A stretch of 64,000 nucleotides of DNA from Aliiroseovarius sp. Z3. GTDB lineage: Bacteria > Pseudomonadota > Alphaproteobacteria > Rhodobacterales > Rhodobacteraceae. Under the pieces are notes generated by a model. The model did no database searches. It saw only the letters and a list, made by a program, of their open reading frames with translations, and was not told where the DNA came from. The position numbers and the translations under genes were made by a program. The DNA is taken from contig NZ_JAFMZK010000003.1 of the NCBI RefSeq assembly GCF_029105185.1, positions 1-64,000 on the forward strand, given 5' to 3'. Of this stretch, positions 1-8,031 are shown piece by piece. Each line of letters opens with the position of its first letter. Position 1 is the first letter of the stretch.

Positions 1-166
1 TCGCCACGTTGAACAGAGCAAGATCGCGCAGGTTGCGTGCCAGTTCGAGCCGCGCGCGGATCGCCCAGACCTGTTTTGGTAACAGAGGCCGTTTCTGGCC
101 GATGATCCGCCCCTTGTTCCAGGCTCTTCGTTTCGTGGCGAGAGCGGGAAGTTGGACGCTTGGCAT
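1..166 (-). CDS. Tyrosine-type site-specific integrase, N-terminus only
   Basis: Reading the minus strand from an ATG at 166 gives an uninterrupted frame that runs off the left edge of the window. It begins MPSVQLPALATKRRAWNKG and continues with RIIGQKRPLLPKQVWAIRAR, then a helix ending RDLALF. I recognise this as the N-terminus of a widespread alphaproteobacterial tyrosine recombinase family (established knowledge, from memory). The start is supported by a GGAGAG ribosome binding site just upstream on the minus strand. The catalytic domain lies outside the window, so activity cannot be judged. Confidence 0.75.
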   Translation of the reverse strand, partial: MPSVQLPALATKRRAWNKGRIIGQKRPLLPKQVWAIRARLELARNLRDLALFNVA

Positions 167-263
167 GGTTTGCTCTCCAATCTTTCCGCCACATCGGGTG
201 GTTGTTCAATGCGGATACGTTGCAGAAGCGCCCTGCCATCGGGGCGGTCGGGCGCTGACCGGC

Positions 264-280
264 GGCGCGCAAAGCGCGCC
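264..280. other. Short GC-rich hairpin
   Basis: A perfect 7-bp inverted repeat (GGCGCGC, loop AAA, GCGCGCC) lies upstream of the integrase fragment. It is followed by only two T residues, so it is at best a weak terminator for plus-strand transcription. No gene is seen between 167 and 520. Confidence 0.4.
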
Positions 281-520
281 TTGAATCCGGGCATGGGTGC
301 ACATTTCTGAGGTCAGCTAAGTTGCGAGTCCTGTAGATTCACCCCTCCAGAATTTTCACACTATGCACGAATGACCGGAACCACCGCCGCGCTGCGTCAT
401 GGAATTCTGTGCAATTGCAGAATACTCTCCGCTGCGAGCGCACGCAGCGAGAAATCGGCATGTCGGCTGTGGGCTCGTTCTGGACCTTCGCTGCGCTATG
501 CACTAAAGGCCGCTTTTAGT

Positions 521-680
521 ATTGGGTCAGAATTGCTTGACGTTTGGGTCAATATTGAATGACGTGATTTTCGTGTTTCCTGATGTTTTGGATGCCAAAA
601 GAGTCAAAGGTTTGTGACGTTCCACAACTTTTGTTGAATGTCATACGAACCTGACCCAAGTGTCATAACGTGACCCAATT
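521..680. repeat. 160-bp inverted-repeat element (MITE-like or fused IS ends)
   Basis: The left arm at 521-563 and the right arm at 638-680 are imperfect inverted copies of each other. Each arm carries two direct ATTGGGTCA/TTGGGTCA blocks about 20 bp apart plus an outer GAATGAC/GTATGAC. The 75 bp between the arms hold no open frame. Repeated motifs inside each end resemble the ends of IS21-type elements (general knowledge). The unit could be a non-autonomous miniature element or an internal-deletion relic. No clear target-site duplication was seen. Confidence 0.5.
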
Positions 681-1288
681 CCCGTTTTTACCCGTGCGGC
701 CTGTTGCGTTGATCTGACTTCCCCTTCTGGAAAATCAGGGCTGATTTGCAGGTCAGACGGCGAAGCCGCCTGTTCCTGCTGATCTGCCACGTGGCGAACG
801 CGGATGGGGGCGAGGCAATGCATTCGACAAAAGTGGTGCGACCCGCAGGCGCAGCCGAGGACACGGCCCTGTCTAATCGGGTTGCCCGAGGGGGAGAGCG
901 GCGTCTTCCCTCTGACGTCCAGGGGCGTTTGGCTTGCCCAAATCCCGATGCCCACGAAACAAAAGCTGGAGTTGTATGCAGCCTGCGGCGATTGAGACGG
1001 CAGGTCGCATAAAGCGAACTCTGCATCGCGCGTTGACGAGAGTTTCACATGAATGGCGAGGTTTGAAAAAACGGCCCATAAGAGGCATTCGGCACCCAAT
1101 TGGCTTTCTGCGCGCGCCCGCATAGCCGCCATTCGCTGCAACAGCGCCTATGGCCGCTTGCGGATGGGAGGGCAAAAACGATCCTTCTCGCGGGTGACAG
1201 AAACGGTTGAGTTTGGTCACGTCGTGCGACCTCCGGGCGTTGAAACCGGAGGCCGCAAAAGTGCTTAATGGGGAGAAAGCGGACCGGC
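681..1288. other. About 600 bp without a convincing gene
   Basis: Several open frames overlap on both strands here, but none has a ribosome binding site, a domain I recognise, or a codon pattern better than its shadows. The stretch near 1010-1140 looks like degenerate intergenic sequence. No RNA gene was recognised. Confidence 0.5.
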
Positions 1289-2302
1289 CTAGAGGCCCAA
1301 GCCTTTAGCGATGACGTCAACGAGCTGGCCGTGAACAACGGCCCGGTCGGCACCATCGGGGTCGGTGCAGATCGGATCATCGCCTTCCTCTTGTAGCAGC
1401 TCGGCCGCGCGCGGCTTACAGGTGCCCAGAAAGGTGAAGTGGTTGGCCGGGGCAATCTCGATATAAGTTGCATCGGGAAGCCGGTTTGCCAGATCGTTGC
1501 CGTCCGGTCCGACATCGGCCGCGCCCAGGCGATCTGCATCGCCAAGGTTGATGAGCGTCATTCCAGCAAGCGCATCTTCAAGGCTATCGGGATCAACCGA
1601 GCCTCCGAACCCGGGGTCAACGATTGCAGCCTGTGTGATACGAGGATCCCGCGCATCCGCCTCGTATCCGGGATAGTCTGCAAACCGCACATCCCCCAGC
1701 CGGAAGAACACGCAGTCAGCGGCATCGGGTCCCGTTGTGCAGTTCGCATCCTGAACCGCGCCGTCGAAGCGAACACCGGCAAGGCCAAGCGCTGTCGCGC
1801 CGCCGAGGGAGAAACCAACGACACCAATGCGTTTCTCGTCGATGAACGGTGAGAAAGCGGGATCTGCGAGCAGCATGTCGAGCGCAGCCGACAGGTCCAT
1901 CGCCCGCGCTTCAAGATCGACGGACCGGCGCGGAGAACTGTCCCCGCTGGTCGATCCGGGGTGATTGACGGCCAGCACAATCGCACCCTGCGCCACAAGA
2001 CCGCTGGTTAGCCAGCCCAGGCTATCCGAGTTGCCGCCGGATCCGTGCGACAGCAGCACAAGCGGGTGCTCTCCCTCGGCAACGGCGGGACCGATGAAGG
2101 CAAAGGTGGGATCGAAGATCGGACCATCCCCGACCGGGGCCCGGTAAGTTGGGTTCGCGGCCGGATACCAAATCGAGGCAGCGACGGGCCGAGCGCGATG
2201 ATCGGCCCTCAGGTCAAACCGGTCATAGCCCGGAAGCATGTCCGCCGCTGCTGGGGCGGCATGGGACAGGGCAAGGATGGAAAGAAGAGCAAGACGTTTC
2301 AT
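1289..2302 (-). CDS. Secreted alpha/beta hydrolase (dienelactone hydrolase/PAF-acetylhydrolase-like)
   Basis: This 337-residue protein opens with a Sec signal peptide (MKRLALLSILALSHAAPAAA, likely cleaved near residue 20), so it should act in the periplasm or outside the cell. The alpha/beta-hydrolase fold shows an HGSGG oxyanion-hole motif at 86-90, the nucleophile elbow GFSLGG at 163-168 (Ser165), a probable acidic residue in LGDADRL near 273-279 and a catalytic histidine in PANHF near 308. The family hydrolyses short-chain or lipid-type esters; the substrate cannot be read from sequence. It is divergent from the AraC-type regulator with a short shared upstream region, so that regulator may control it (inference). 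Confidence 0.85.
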   Translation of the reverse strand: MKRLALLSILALSHAAPAAADMLPGYDRFDLRADHRARPVAASIWYPAANPTYRAPVGDGPIFDPTFAFIGPAVAEGEHPLVLLSHGSGGNSDSLGWLTSGLVAQGAIVLAVNHPGSTSGDSSPRRSVDLEARAMDLSAALDMLLADPAFSPFIDEKRIGVVGFSLGGATALGLAGVRFDGAVQDANCTTGPDAADCVFFRLGDVRFADYPGYEADARDPRITQAAIVDPGFGGSVDPDSLEDALAGMTLINLGDADRLGAADVGPDGNDLANRLPDATYIEIAPANHFTFLGTCKPRAAELLQEEGDDPICTDPDGADRAVVHGQLVDVIAKGLGL

Positions 2303-2383
2303 GGGAACCTCCGTTTTAAACGCTGCCCAACGGATGTGAGAAAAAGCACGCCTCTGCGTCCTGTTTCCGGGATTCAGGTCGTC

Positions 2384-3451
2384 ATGATCCGGTTTTTGGA
2401 CGATAGTCGCGCCATGCCTATGCTTCCGATCCCCGCTTTTGTCGCTCTTGTTCTTGGCTATCTTGCACTGCGCAGCTTCCTATCCGGGGGGCGGCCGCTT
2501 CTGGTGACTTTTCTCACCGCCTGCGCTTTGCAATCCTCTCTTGTCACACTTGTCGGGGGCTATGGCATCGAATGGCTGCGACCCGTTCTACCGGTCAGCG
2601 CCACACTCGTTCCGGCGCTGGCGTGGGTCACGTTCCAGGATGCGCTTGTCAGCCGTATTTCCGTGCAGGTGATGGCGGGCCACCTTGCGGCCCCGGCGTT
2701 TACCCTGTTCTGCAGGGTCTTTGCGCCCGAAACGACCGATGTCATCGTACCGCTTGTTTTTGCAGGCTACGGATGCGCGATCCTTGTCCAGTTGCGCGGT
2801 GCCTCCGACATGCCGCTGGCGCGTTTGGATGCCGGGCACGTTCCAGCAGTGATCTGGCAGGTCCTCGGGTGGGCTCTGATTGTCTCGGCTGTCAGCGATA
2901 TTCTGATCGCAGTGGCATTTGCCACGGGGAACGCAGGGTGGACCGGCTGGATGATTACGGTGTCCTCGTCGCTCGTGTTGCTCTTGGTTGGAATGCTCAG
3001 TGGCAGCCCGTCTGCATCCGGCACTGCAGGGGATGAGGGGCCGGCGGCCCCTGATCCTGCACCTCAAACCAGTCAGGAAGATGTCGAGATCGTCGCGAAG
3101 CTGGAGGATTTCCTGAAGCGAGAACCGATGCACCTTGATCCTAATCTGACGCTCGCACGTCTCGCCCGCCGTCTGCATCTGCCGGAAAAGCGGCTGTCCA
3201 TGGCGGTCAATCGCGCGACGGGAAGCAACGTCTCGCGCTACATTAATTCATGGCGCATCCGTCATGCGTGCGAAAGGATCGAGGCTGGCATGAGCATCAC
3301 CGAGGCGATGCTGGACAGCGGCTTCAACACGAAATCCAATTTCAACCGGGAGTTCCTGCGAGAGACGGGCATCGCGCCAAGCAAATGGCCTGAAGCAGTG
3401 CAATCCTCCTCAAATGTAACCTCGATCGGTAAGACCAAAAGAACGCCGTAG
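2384..3451 (+). CDS. Membrane-anchored AraC-type transcriptional regulator
   Basis: The protein is about 355 residues. The N-terminal half has several hydrophobic segments (for example AFVALVLGYLALRSFL and the stretch around VIWQVLGWALIVSAVSDILI), predicting a multi-pass membrane sensor domain. The C-terminal hundred residues are an AraC/XylS helix-turn-helix pair: LARLARRLHLPEKRLS, and SITEAMLDSGFNTKSNFNREF followed by GIAPSKW. The start is uncertain: the frame stays open far upstream over the divergent hydrolase gene, and ATG codons at 2384, 2414 and 2420 are all possible with weak ribosome binding sites. It is divergent from the hydrolase, its likely target (inference). Confidence 0.8.
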   Translation: MIRFLDDSRAMPMLPIPAFVALVLGYLALRSFLSGGRPLLVTFLTACALQSSLVTLVGGYGIEWLRPVLPVSATLVPALAWVTFQDALVSRISVQVMAGHLAAPAFTLFCRVFAPETTDVIVPLVFAGYGCAILVQLRGASDMPLARLDAGHVPAVIWQVLGWALIVSAVSDILIAVAFATGNAGWTGWMITVSSSLVLLLVGMLSGSPSASGTAGDEGPAAPDPAPQTSQEDVEIVAKLEDFLKREPMHLDPNLTLARLARRLHLPEKRLSMAVNRATGSNVSRYINSWRIRHACERIEAGMSITEAMLDSGFNTKSNFNREFLRETGIAPSKWPEAVQSSSNVTSIGKTKRTP

Positions 3452-3566
3452 GGTGGTGCTTGGATGGACACCCCCAGCCAGAATCTATGCGCCTAAGACG
3501 GTCTTATGTGCCAGTGGCACGAACCTATGAGTTTTGGCCGCTACCCGCGGCTGTGCGTCGCTGCCG

Positions 3567-4115
3567 TCAGTCCAGATTGCTCATCATTGCCCGTCGCGCG
3601 CGGTTGACACGGCTTTTGACGGTTCCGGGTTTGCAACCTGCGCGGCGTGCGACTTCCTTGATCGAATATCCGTGCGCACCAACCAGAATGAGCGCGATCT
3701 TTTGACTCTCAGGCAGCACACTCATCCTCTGCGCCACCTCTTTGAGAAGGAGCGCATCTTCCTGCGCACCCTTGGTTGCAAAGAGAGCGGTCCTTGTCAT
3801 TGCGTCGGTCAGTTCAACCTCATGCTTTTCACGGCGCAATTTGCTGCGAAACACGTTCCTGAGGATCGTGAACAGCCAGGCTCTGAGGTTTGTATCGCAA
3901 TCGAACTTGTCCCGGTTCGCGACCGCCTTTAGCAAGGTATCCTGTACCAGTTCGTCAGCGGTTTCGGCGTCCCGGGACAGGCTACAGGCATAGGCCTTCA
4001 GGTTCTTGCGATATTCAAGCAACCCCAGATCAAAGCGCTCGCGGTCAGAAAGCTTTATCTTCGTGCCGTTTCGCGTGGTCGATGTCGGTATATTTGCAAG
4101 TGTGCCATCTAGCAT
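3567..4115 (-). CDS. ecfG: EcfG-type (ECF15-like) RNA polymerase sigma factor
   Basis: The 182-residue protein has an ECF sigma2 region (DAETADELVQDTLLKA, then LRAWLFTILRNVFRSKLR) and a sigma4 region (ILVGAHGYSIKEVARRAGC, then GTVKSRVNRARRAM). The LILVGAxGxS and GTxKSRVNRAR signatures are typical of EcfG, the general-stress sigma factor of alphaproteobacteria. The start at 4115 is chosen over upstream codons because AAGGGGG precedes it with ideal spacing. Four sites matching the EcfG promoter consensus occur in the next 4 kb, supporting the assignment. The usual partners NepR (anti-sigma) and PhyR (anti-anti-sigma) are not adjacent and not in the window. EcfG is known to direct stress-survival genes. 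Confidence 0.85.
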   Translation of the reverse strand: MLDGTLANIPTSTTRNGTKIKLSDRERFDLGLLEYRKNLKAYACSLSRDAETADELVQDTLLKAVANRDKFDCDTNLRAWLFTILRNVFRSKLRREKHEVELTDAMTRTALFATKGAQEDALLLKEVAQRMSVLPESQKIALILVGAHGYSIKEVARRAGCKPGTVKSRVNRARRAMMSNLD

Positions 4116-4265
4116 TTTGCCCCCTTGAGCGCCGGGCCCAAGAACAGATGCCAAGAGCACAGCAGCTTTGATTTCGTTAGCACTGTCGTGCGGAAGGGAG
4201 GGTTGCGTCTTTTAACAATGACATAGCGCAGGCGGTTCTCGGGAGGTGCCGTCCGATCAAAAATT

Positions 4266-4290
4266 GGAACGAAAATCCGCCGCATGCGTT
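4266..4290 (+). promoter_or_regulatory. EcfG-dependent promoter, upstream of 4444 gene
   Basis: GGAAC at 4266-4270 and CGTT at 4287-4290 are separated by 16 bp, matching the published alphaproteobacterial general-stress consensus GGAAC-N16/17-CGTT exactly. It faces the small gene at 4444 and would give a leader of roughly 150 nt. Confidence 0.75.
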
Positions 4291-4443
4291 CTATGTACTC
4301 AGCTCGTGTGATCGATCCGATGGAAACGATCCGAACGTAGCGTGCAGAGTGTACCAGCGGTGGCTGCACAATTCCTGTTACGACGCTCTGAAAGCACCAG
4401 GTCATTTCGAGCGCGTTCAGACCAAAGCAAGGAGGTCAAACTC

Positions 4444-4707
4444 ATGTCAGCGAGTCGCCGCAAAAGCGACGCATCCAAACCGCCGAGCGTCTATGGAATA
4501 GCAGCGTTATCCTTGCTTGAGGCGATCATTTTGACACTGCAATCGAAAGGCCTTTTGTCCACCGACGAGGTCGATGAAGCGTTCGACGCCGCGATTTCAG
4601 CGCATCATCATCGCCATGAGGCGCACACGGCAGCAGAGAATGACCATGCCGCAGACATCCTCAGCAGAATACGGGTCGAGGGAAATTCAGTCAGGCTGGA
4701 CATATAG
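4444..4707 (+). CDS. Small hypothetical protein in stress cluster
   Basis: This 87-residue protein is not recognised. It has a basic start (SRRKSDASK), a hydrophobic-amphipathic helix (YGIAALSLLEAIILTL), an acidic helix (STDEVDEAFDAAI), a His-rich stretch (HHHRHEAH) and a short C-terminal tail. AAGGAGG precedes the chosen ATG with good spacing, and a perfect EcfG promoter lies 150 bp upstream. The Crp/Fnr gene follows 65 bp downstream, so the two may be co-transcribed. It does not show the core helix of NepR, so I do not call it an anti-sigma factor. Confidence 0.65.
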   Translation: MSASRRKSDASKPPSVYGIAALSLLEAIILTLQSKGLLSTDEVDEAFDAAISAHHHRHEAHTAAENDHAADILSRIRVEGNSVRLDI

Positions 4708-4772
4708 TGCCTGCGATGCTCCTATGAGATGTGATCGCACTGTGCTGTCGGAGTCACGGAGAGGATGCCGCG

Positions 4773-5552
4773 ATGGCAGTTACCGAAGAAACAGAGCTGG
4801 TTCAATTGACTGAGATTCTCCTAAAGAAAGTCGCTGGTTTCTTCGAAGTGAACGATGAAGTCAGAGCGACATTTTACGAGATCTGCACCGACCTGGAAGA
4901 ATTCGATGCCGGCACCGTCATTGTTCCACAAGGCGGCGATTATGGTGATATTTTCCTGTTGGAGCGCGGATGGGTTGTTCGATCACGCCATCTTGAAAAC
5001 GGGGCGCGCCAGATCGTGAATGTGGCACTGCCCGGGGATTTTGTGGCCATGAACGCGCTCTTGTTCTCGACCTCTGATTTCGAACTGAGCTGCAAGACGG
5101 ATGTCGCCGCCTTCCGGTTACCTGCTGATCGCCTTGGCAATGCGCTAAGCCGCGATGCGATGTTGTCTGCAGCTTTGTTCTGGGTGAACGCCCACGAGGA
5201 AAGCCTTCTAGCCGAGCGTATCGTCTCGCTCGGTCGCAGGTCCGCCAGGCAAAGAACCGCGCATGTGCTTTGCGAGTTGATCTCAAGGCTTGAGATCATT
5301 GGCATCATGGACCCCGAAATGTTCGTCATTCCAATGTCCCAAGAGGAATTCGCGGACATTCTTGGAATTTCGGTTGTGCACATGAACAAGACGCTTCGAA
5401 CTTTCGAACGTGAAGGCGTTGTCTCGTTCAGAAATGCGATATTGATGGTGCAAGACCGCAAAAAGCTTGAGATAGAGGCTGGTTTTGACAACGGTTACTT
5501 GCATTTCGCACGTCGGGAAGATCGAAACGCCTGGCGTCCGAAAAGATATTAG
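4773..5552 (+). CDS. Crp/Fnr-family transcriptional regulator
   Basis: The 259-residue protein has an N-terminal cyclic-nucleotide-binding-like beta-barrel (FDAGTVIVPQGGDYGDIFLLERGW, read in two parts, roughly residues 45-130). A long dimerisation helix follows, then a C-terminal winged helix with MSQEEFADILGISVVHMNKT as the recognition region. The N-terminus lacks the cysteine cluster of true Fnr, so an iron-sulfur oxygen sensor is unlikely. The ATG at 4773 follows GGAGAGG with an 8-bp spacer and is preferred to an upstream ATG at 4731. It probably shares a transcript with the 4444 gene under EcfG control (inference). The effector is unknown. Confidence 0.85.
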   Translation: MAVTEETELVQLTEILLKKVAGFFEVNDEVRATFYEICTDLEEFDAGTVIVPQGGDYGDIFLLERGWVVRSRHLENGARQIVNVALPGDFVAMNALLFSTSDFELSCKTDVAAFRLPADRLGNALSRDAMLSAALFWVNAHEESLLAERIVSLGRRSARQRTAHVLCELISRLEIIGIMDPEMFVIPMSQEEFADILGISVVHMNKTLRTFEREGVVSFRNAILMVQDRKKLEIEAGFDNGYLHFARREDRNAWRPKRY

Positions 5553-5562
5553 GGCCTGTCGC

Positions 5563-5587
5563 GGAACCGGGGCGATGAACCGGCGTT
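5563..5587 (+). promoter_or_regulatory. EcfG-dependent promoter of PRC-barrel gene
   Basis: GGAAC at 5563-5567 and CGTT at 5584-5587 are spaced by 16 bp, a perfect consensus match. The site sits just after the Crp/Fnr stop codon and about 30 bp before the start of the PRC-barrel gene. Confidence 0.8.
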
Positions 5588-5617
5588 GACGAAGGGAACT
5601 GCAGAAAGGAGTTCCCA

Positions 5618-6445
5618 ATGAAACATTTCCTAAGCACCACCGCACTCATCGCGATCATCGGCACTGCCGGATACGCCGACAATCACTCCGGTGCTTTCAT
5701 TGAATACAAGGTGACGTCTGAAACCGATCTCTTTGCATCGGAGCTCATTGGCATGCGTGTTTATGCTGCTGAGGCCAATATGGACGCCGCCACGCCTGTA
5801 TCCGAGGGCGCTCGCGCAGAATGGGACGACATCGGCGAAATCAATGAGATCGTCCTCACGCGCGACGGACAAGTGGCCGCCGTGATCGTGGGCGTCGGAG
5901 GTTTTCTCGGGATTGGCGAACGGGATGTGGCCATCAACATGGCTGAATTGAGCGTTATGCACGAAGATGGCGAAAGCGACGATTTTTTCCTCGTCGTGCA
6001 GTCGTCGCGCGAGATGGTAGAAAATGCCCCGGCCTTTGAGAACGCCGAGATGGGAAATGCCGAAACCGAAATGAGCGATAGTGAGAATGCCCAGGCAGCG
6101 GAAAACGCGATGGAGCAGCCAGTGATGGCAGCACCAAAGGTCGAGCGTGAAGGATATGCTATCGCTGAGCGTGAGCAACTCACTGCCGAGATGCTGACCG
6201 GCGCACGGGTGTACGGGGCAAATGATGAAGATGTCGGCGAGGTGTCCGAGATATTGATTTCTGATGATGGTCAGATCGAGAGCGTCGTGATTGATGTCGG
6301 CGGTTTTCTCGGGATTGGCGAGCGCCCGGTGGCGCTGACCTTTGACGAGTTGACGATACTGCGCAATGAAGGAGGCGACGATTTTCGCGTCTACATTGAC
6401 GCAACGCAGGAGGCGCTTGAGAAGCGGCCTGAATACGAAGGGTGA
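5618..6445 (+). CDS. Exported protein with two PRC-barrel domains
   Basis: This 275-residue protein starts with a Sec signal peptide (MKHFLSTTALIAIIGTAGYA, then DNHSG). Two PRC-barrel domains follow, roughly residues 25-125 and 185-270. Each has the pattern GxRVYxA, DxGExxEI, DGQxxxVxxxVGGFLGIGER, so they are clearly internal duplicates. They are joined by an Ala/Glu/Asn-rich acidic linker. PRC-barrels bind RNA or proteins and often occur in periplasmic stress proteins of this group. AAAGGAG precedes the ATG, the EcfG promoter is immediately upstream, and a strong terminator follows, so the gene is monocistronic. Confidence 0.85.
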   Translation: MKHFLSTTALIAIIGTAGYADNHSGAFIEYKVTSETDLFASELIGMRVYAAEANMDAATPVSEGARAEWDDIGEINEIVLTRDGQVAAVIVGVGGFLGIGERDVAINMAELSVMHEDGESDDFFLVVQSSREMVENAPAFENAEMGNAETEMSDSENAQAAENAMEQPVMAAPKVEREGYAIAEREQLTAEMLTGARVYGANDEDVGEVSEILISDDGQIESVVIDVGGFLGIGERPVALTFDELTILRNEGGDDFRVYIDATQEALEKRPEYEG

Positions 6446-6465
6446 TGCAACAATGCACTCGAAGG

Positions 6466-6494
6466 ACAGGCCCTCAAAGGGGGCCTGTTTTTTT
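6466..6494 (+). terminator. Rho-independent terminator after PRC-barrel gene
   Basis: An 8-bp GC-rich stem (ACAGGCCC / GGGCCTGT, 7-nt loop) is followed by six T residues, 20 bp after the stop codon. Confidence 0.9.
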
Positions 6495-6574
6495 GAGTAG
6501 CGCGGAGGTGTTCGGGGCCTCGTTCGCTGGGCAACGCGCCATCAGGTCACTGGTGGTATCGCCGCAAGACAGAC

Positions 6575-6598
6575 GTCACGGGTCAAAACTCCCGTGAC
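6575..6598. promoter_or_regulatory. Inverted repeat upstream of AI-2E family gene
   Basis: GTCACGGG (6575-6582) and CCCGTGAC (6591-6598) form a perfect 8-bp inverted repeat with an 8-nt spacer. It could be an operator or a leader hairpin. It lies directly before the upstream GTG candidate of the next gene, which favours the later ATG at 6632 as start. Confidence 0.45.
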
Positions 6599-6631
6599 AA
6601 GGTGATTAAACTTCCGATAATTGCGGAACCC

Positions 6632-7696
6632 ATGGAACAAGAAAACCACATAAAGGCGCTGCGTCGAAGTGCCGGTATACTTGCCGTGATCGGCGTATTT
6701 TCGGTAATCTATTTCGCGCGCGATCTCATCCTTCCGGTTATGCTCGGGTTTATCATTGCGATCACCCTGAGCCCCATCGCCCGAACCCTTATTCGGAACG
6801 GGTTTCCGTCCGGATTAGTGGCAGGGTTTCTGGTGATGGCAACCGGGTGCGCCATCATCGCCGTTATCTACCTGGCCGGAGGAACCGTCGCCACCTGGGT
6901 TGAAGACGCGCCAAATATCGGAAGAGAACTGGAGATCAAGCTGCGTGGTCTCTCGGACGCGTTTGAAGCCGTCCAGGAAGCCTCGAAAGAAGTGGAGCGA
7001 CTCGGCGAGGATACAGGGGGCGGTGGTGGTGAAGAGACCCAACCGCTCGCCGTTGAGCGGCCAGGGTTGCTGACCTCTGCCGTGGCCGGCTTTGCCAGTT
7101 CCGCGACAACCATAGCCGTGGCTCTGATCCTCGCATTTTTTCTTCTCGCGTCAGGAGAGCTGTTCTACACCAAGCTTGTGCAGTCGTTTTCATCAATGAA
7201 AGAGAAAAAGCGGGCGCTGACAGTCGTGTACGAAATTCAACGGCGGGTATCGCGCTATCTGTTGACGATCACCGTGATAAACGCAGCCCTTGGGGTGGCC
7301 ATCGGCACGACATTGTGGATGATTGGTCTGAAAAGCGCCGTCATCTGGGGCATAGCGGCGTTCCTTTTGAATTATCTTCCATTTATTGGCGGACTGATCG
7401 GAACGATTCTTGTCGGTGCCTATGCAATCATCACATTTGACAGCGTCGCCTATGCGCTCATCGCTCCGATATGTTACCAGACGCTCACAACACTCGAAGG
7501 CCAGTTCCTCACCCCTTACTTCGTCGGTCGTCAACTTGAAATGAACACTGTATCGGTGTTTCTCGCGGTTGTTGTCTGGACGTGGCTTTGGGGGGTGTCT
7601 GGCGCCCTGCTCGCTGTGCCGTTCCTTCTTGTCTTCAAGGCAATTGCTGACGAGTTTGACGGTCTCAAGCCGGTTGGCAATTTCCTGGGACGGTGA
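6632..7696 (+). CDS. AI-2E family transporter (UPF0118)
   Basis: The 354-residue membrane protein has the AI-2E exporter architecture. Paired N-terminal helices come first (AGILAVIGVFSVIYFARDLILP and LGFIIAITLSPIARTLI). A soluble segment with an acidic/Gly-rich insert (GEDTGGGGGEE) follows, then a C-terminal block of helices containing LNYLPFIGGLIGTILVG and EGQFLTPYFVGRQLEMNTV, the family hallmark. Members export small molecules or act as Na+/H+ antiporters; substrate is unknown here. ATG 6632 has a partial GCGGAA binding site, while GTG 6602 is the alternative. The position inside the EcfG cluster suggests a stress role (inference). Confidence 0.85.
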   Translation: MEQENHIKALRRSAGILAVIGVFSVIYFARDLILPVMLGFIIAITLSPIARTLIRNGFPSGLVAGFLVMATGCAIIAVIYLAGGTVATWVEDAPNIGRELEIKLRGLSDAFEAVQEASKEVERLGEDTGGGGGEETQPLAVERPGLLTSAVAGFASSATTIAVALILAFFLLASGELFYTKLVQSFSSMKEKKRALTVVYEIQRRVSRYLLTITVINAALGVAIGTTLWMIGLKSAVIWGIAAFLLNYLPFIGGLIGTILVGAYAIITFDSVAYALIAPICYQTLTTLEGQFLTPYFVGRQLEMNTVSVFLAVVVWTWLWGVSGALLAVPFLLVFKAIADEFDGLKPVGNFLGR

Positions 7697-7725
7697 AGGG
7701 TCGCTCAGAGCTGAACATCACGTGA

Positions 7726-7777
7726 GAACGAAGCGTGCAAAGCGCGACGAAACCGCATCACGCTCCACGCTTCGTTC
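7726..7777. terminator. Inverted repeat between convergent genes
   Basis: A perfect 12-bp inverted repeat (GAACGAAGCGTG / CACGCTTCGTTC, 28-nt loop) lies between the convergent AI-2E and CsbD genes. It lacks a T tract but its place fits a bidirectional transcription stop. Confidence 0.5.
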
Positions 7778-7795
7778 CACCAAACACCGCAAGAG

Positions 7796-7990
7796 TTATG
7801 AATTCAACCACTCGTCAACTTCGCGTTTGGCTTCTTCCTTCGATTTGCCGTATTTGGCCTGAATCTTTCCTTCAAGCGCTTCACGATTGCCATCGATCTC
7901 GTCAAGTTCGTCGTCGGTCAGTTCGCCCCACTTCGCCTTCGCATTGCCCTTGATTTCTTTCCATTTGCCCTCAATTTGGTCCCAGTTCAT
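7796..7990 (-). CDS. CsbD family stress protein
   Basis: This 64-residue hydrophilic protein starts MNWDQIEGKWKEIKGNAKAK and continues with WGELTDDELDEIDGNREAL and KYGKSKEEAKREVDEW. This is the complete CsbD pattern (IEGxWKxxKGxxKxxWGxLTDDDL). CsbD proteins are abundant general-stress proteins whose biochemical role is unresolved. GGAG precedes ATG 7990 and is preferred over an upstream in-frame ATG. A perfect EcfG promoter lies about 45 bp upstream, back to back with that of the DUF1328 gene. Confidence 0.92.
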   Translation of the reverse strand: MNWDQIEGKWKEIKGNAKAKWGELTDDELDEIDGNREALEGKIQAKYGKSKEEAKREVDEWLNS

Positions 7991-8031
7991 GGTCCACTCC
8001 ATTTTTTTGCACTAAGGTTCAGATACACATC

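Noticed and set aside
9-284. Plus-strand open frame of 91 codons at the left edge
   Set aside because: It is antisense to the clearly recognisable integrase N-terminus on the minus strand and has no binding site.
641-1545. Several overlapping long minus-strand frames upstream of and over the hydrolase gene
   Set aside because: No motifs or ribosome binding sites; part of them is shadow of the hydrolase gene.
4444-4707. Small protein next to ecfG as NepR anti-sigma factor
   Set aside because: It lacks the NepR core helix pattern and the gene is divergent rather than in the sigma factor's operon.
4708-4772. TGTGATCGCAC-like half site that might be a Crp/Fnr box upstream of the regulator gene
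   Set aside because: The second half site is missing, so autoregulation cannot be supported.
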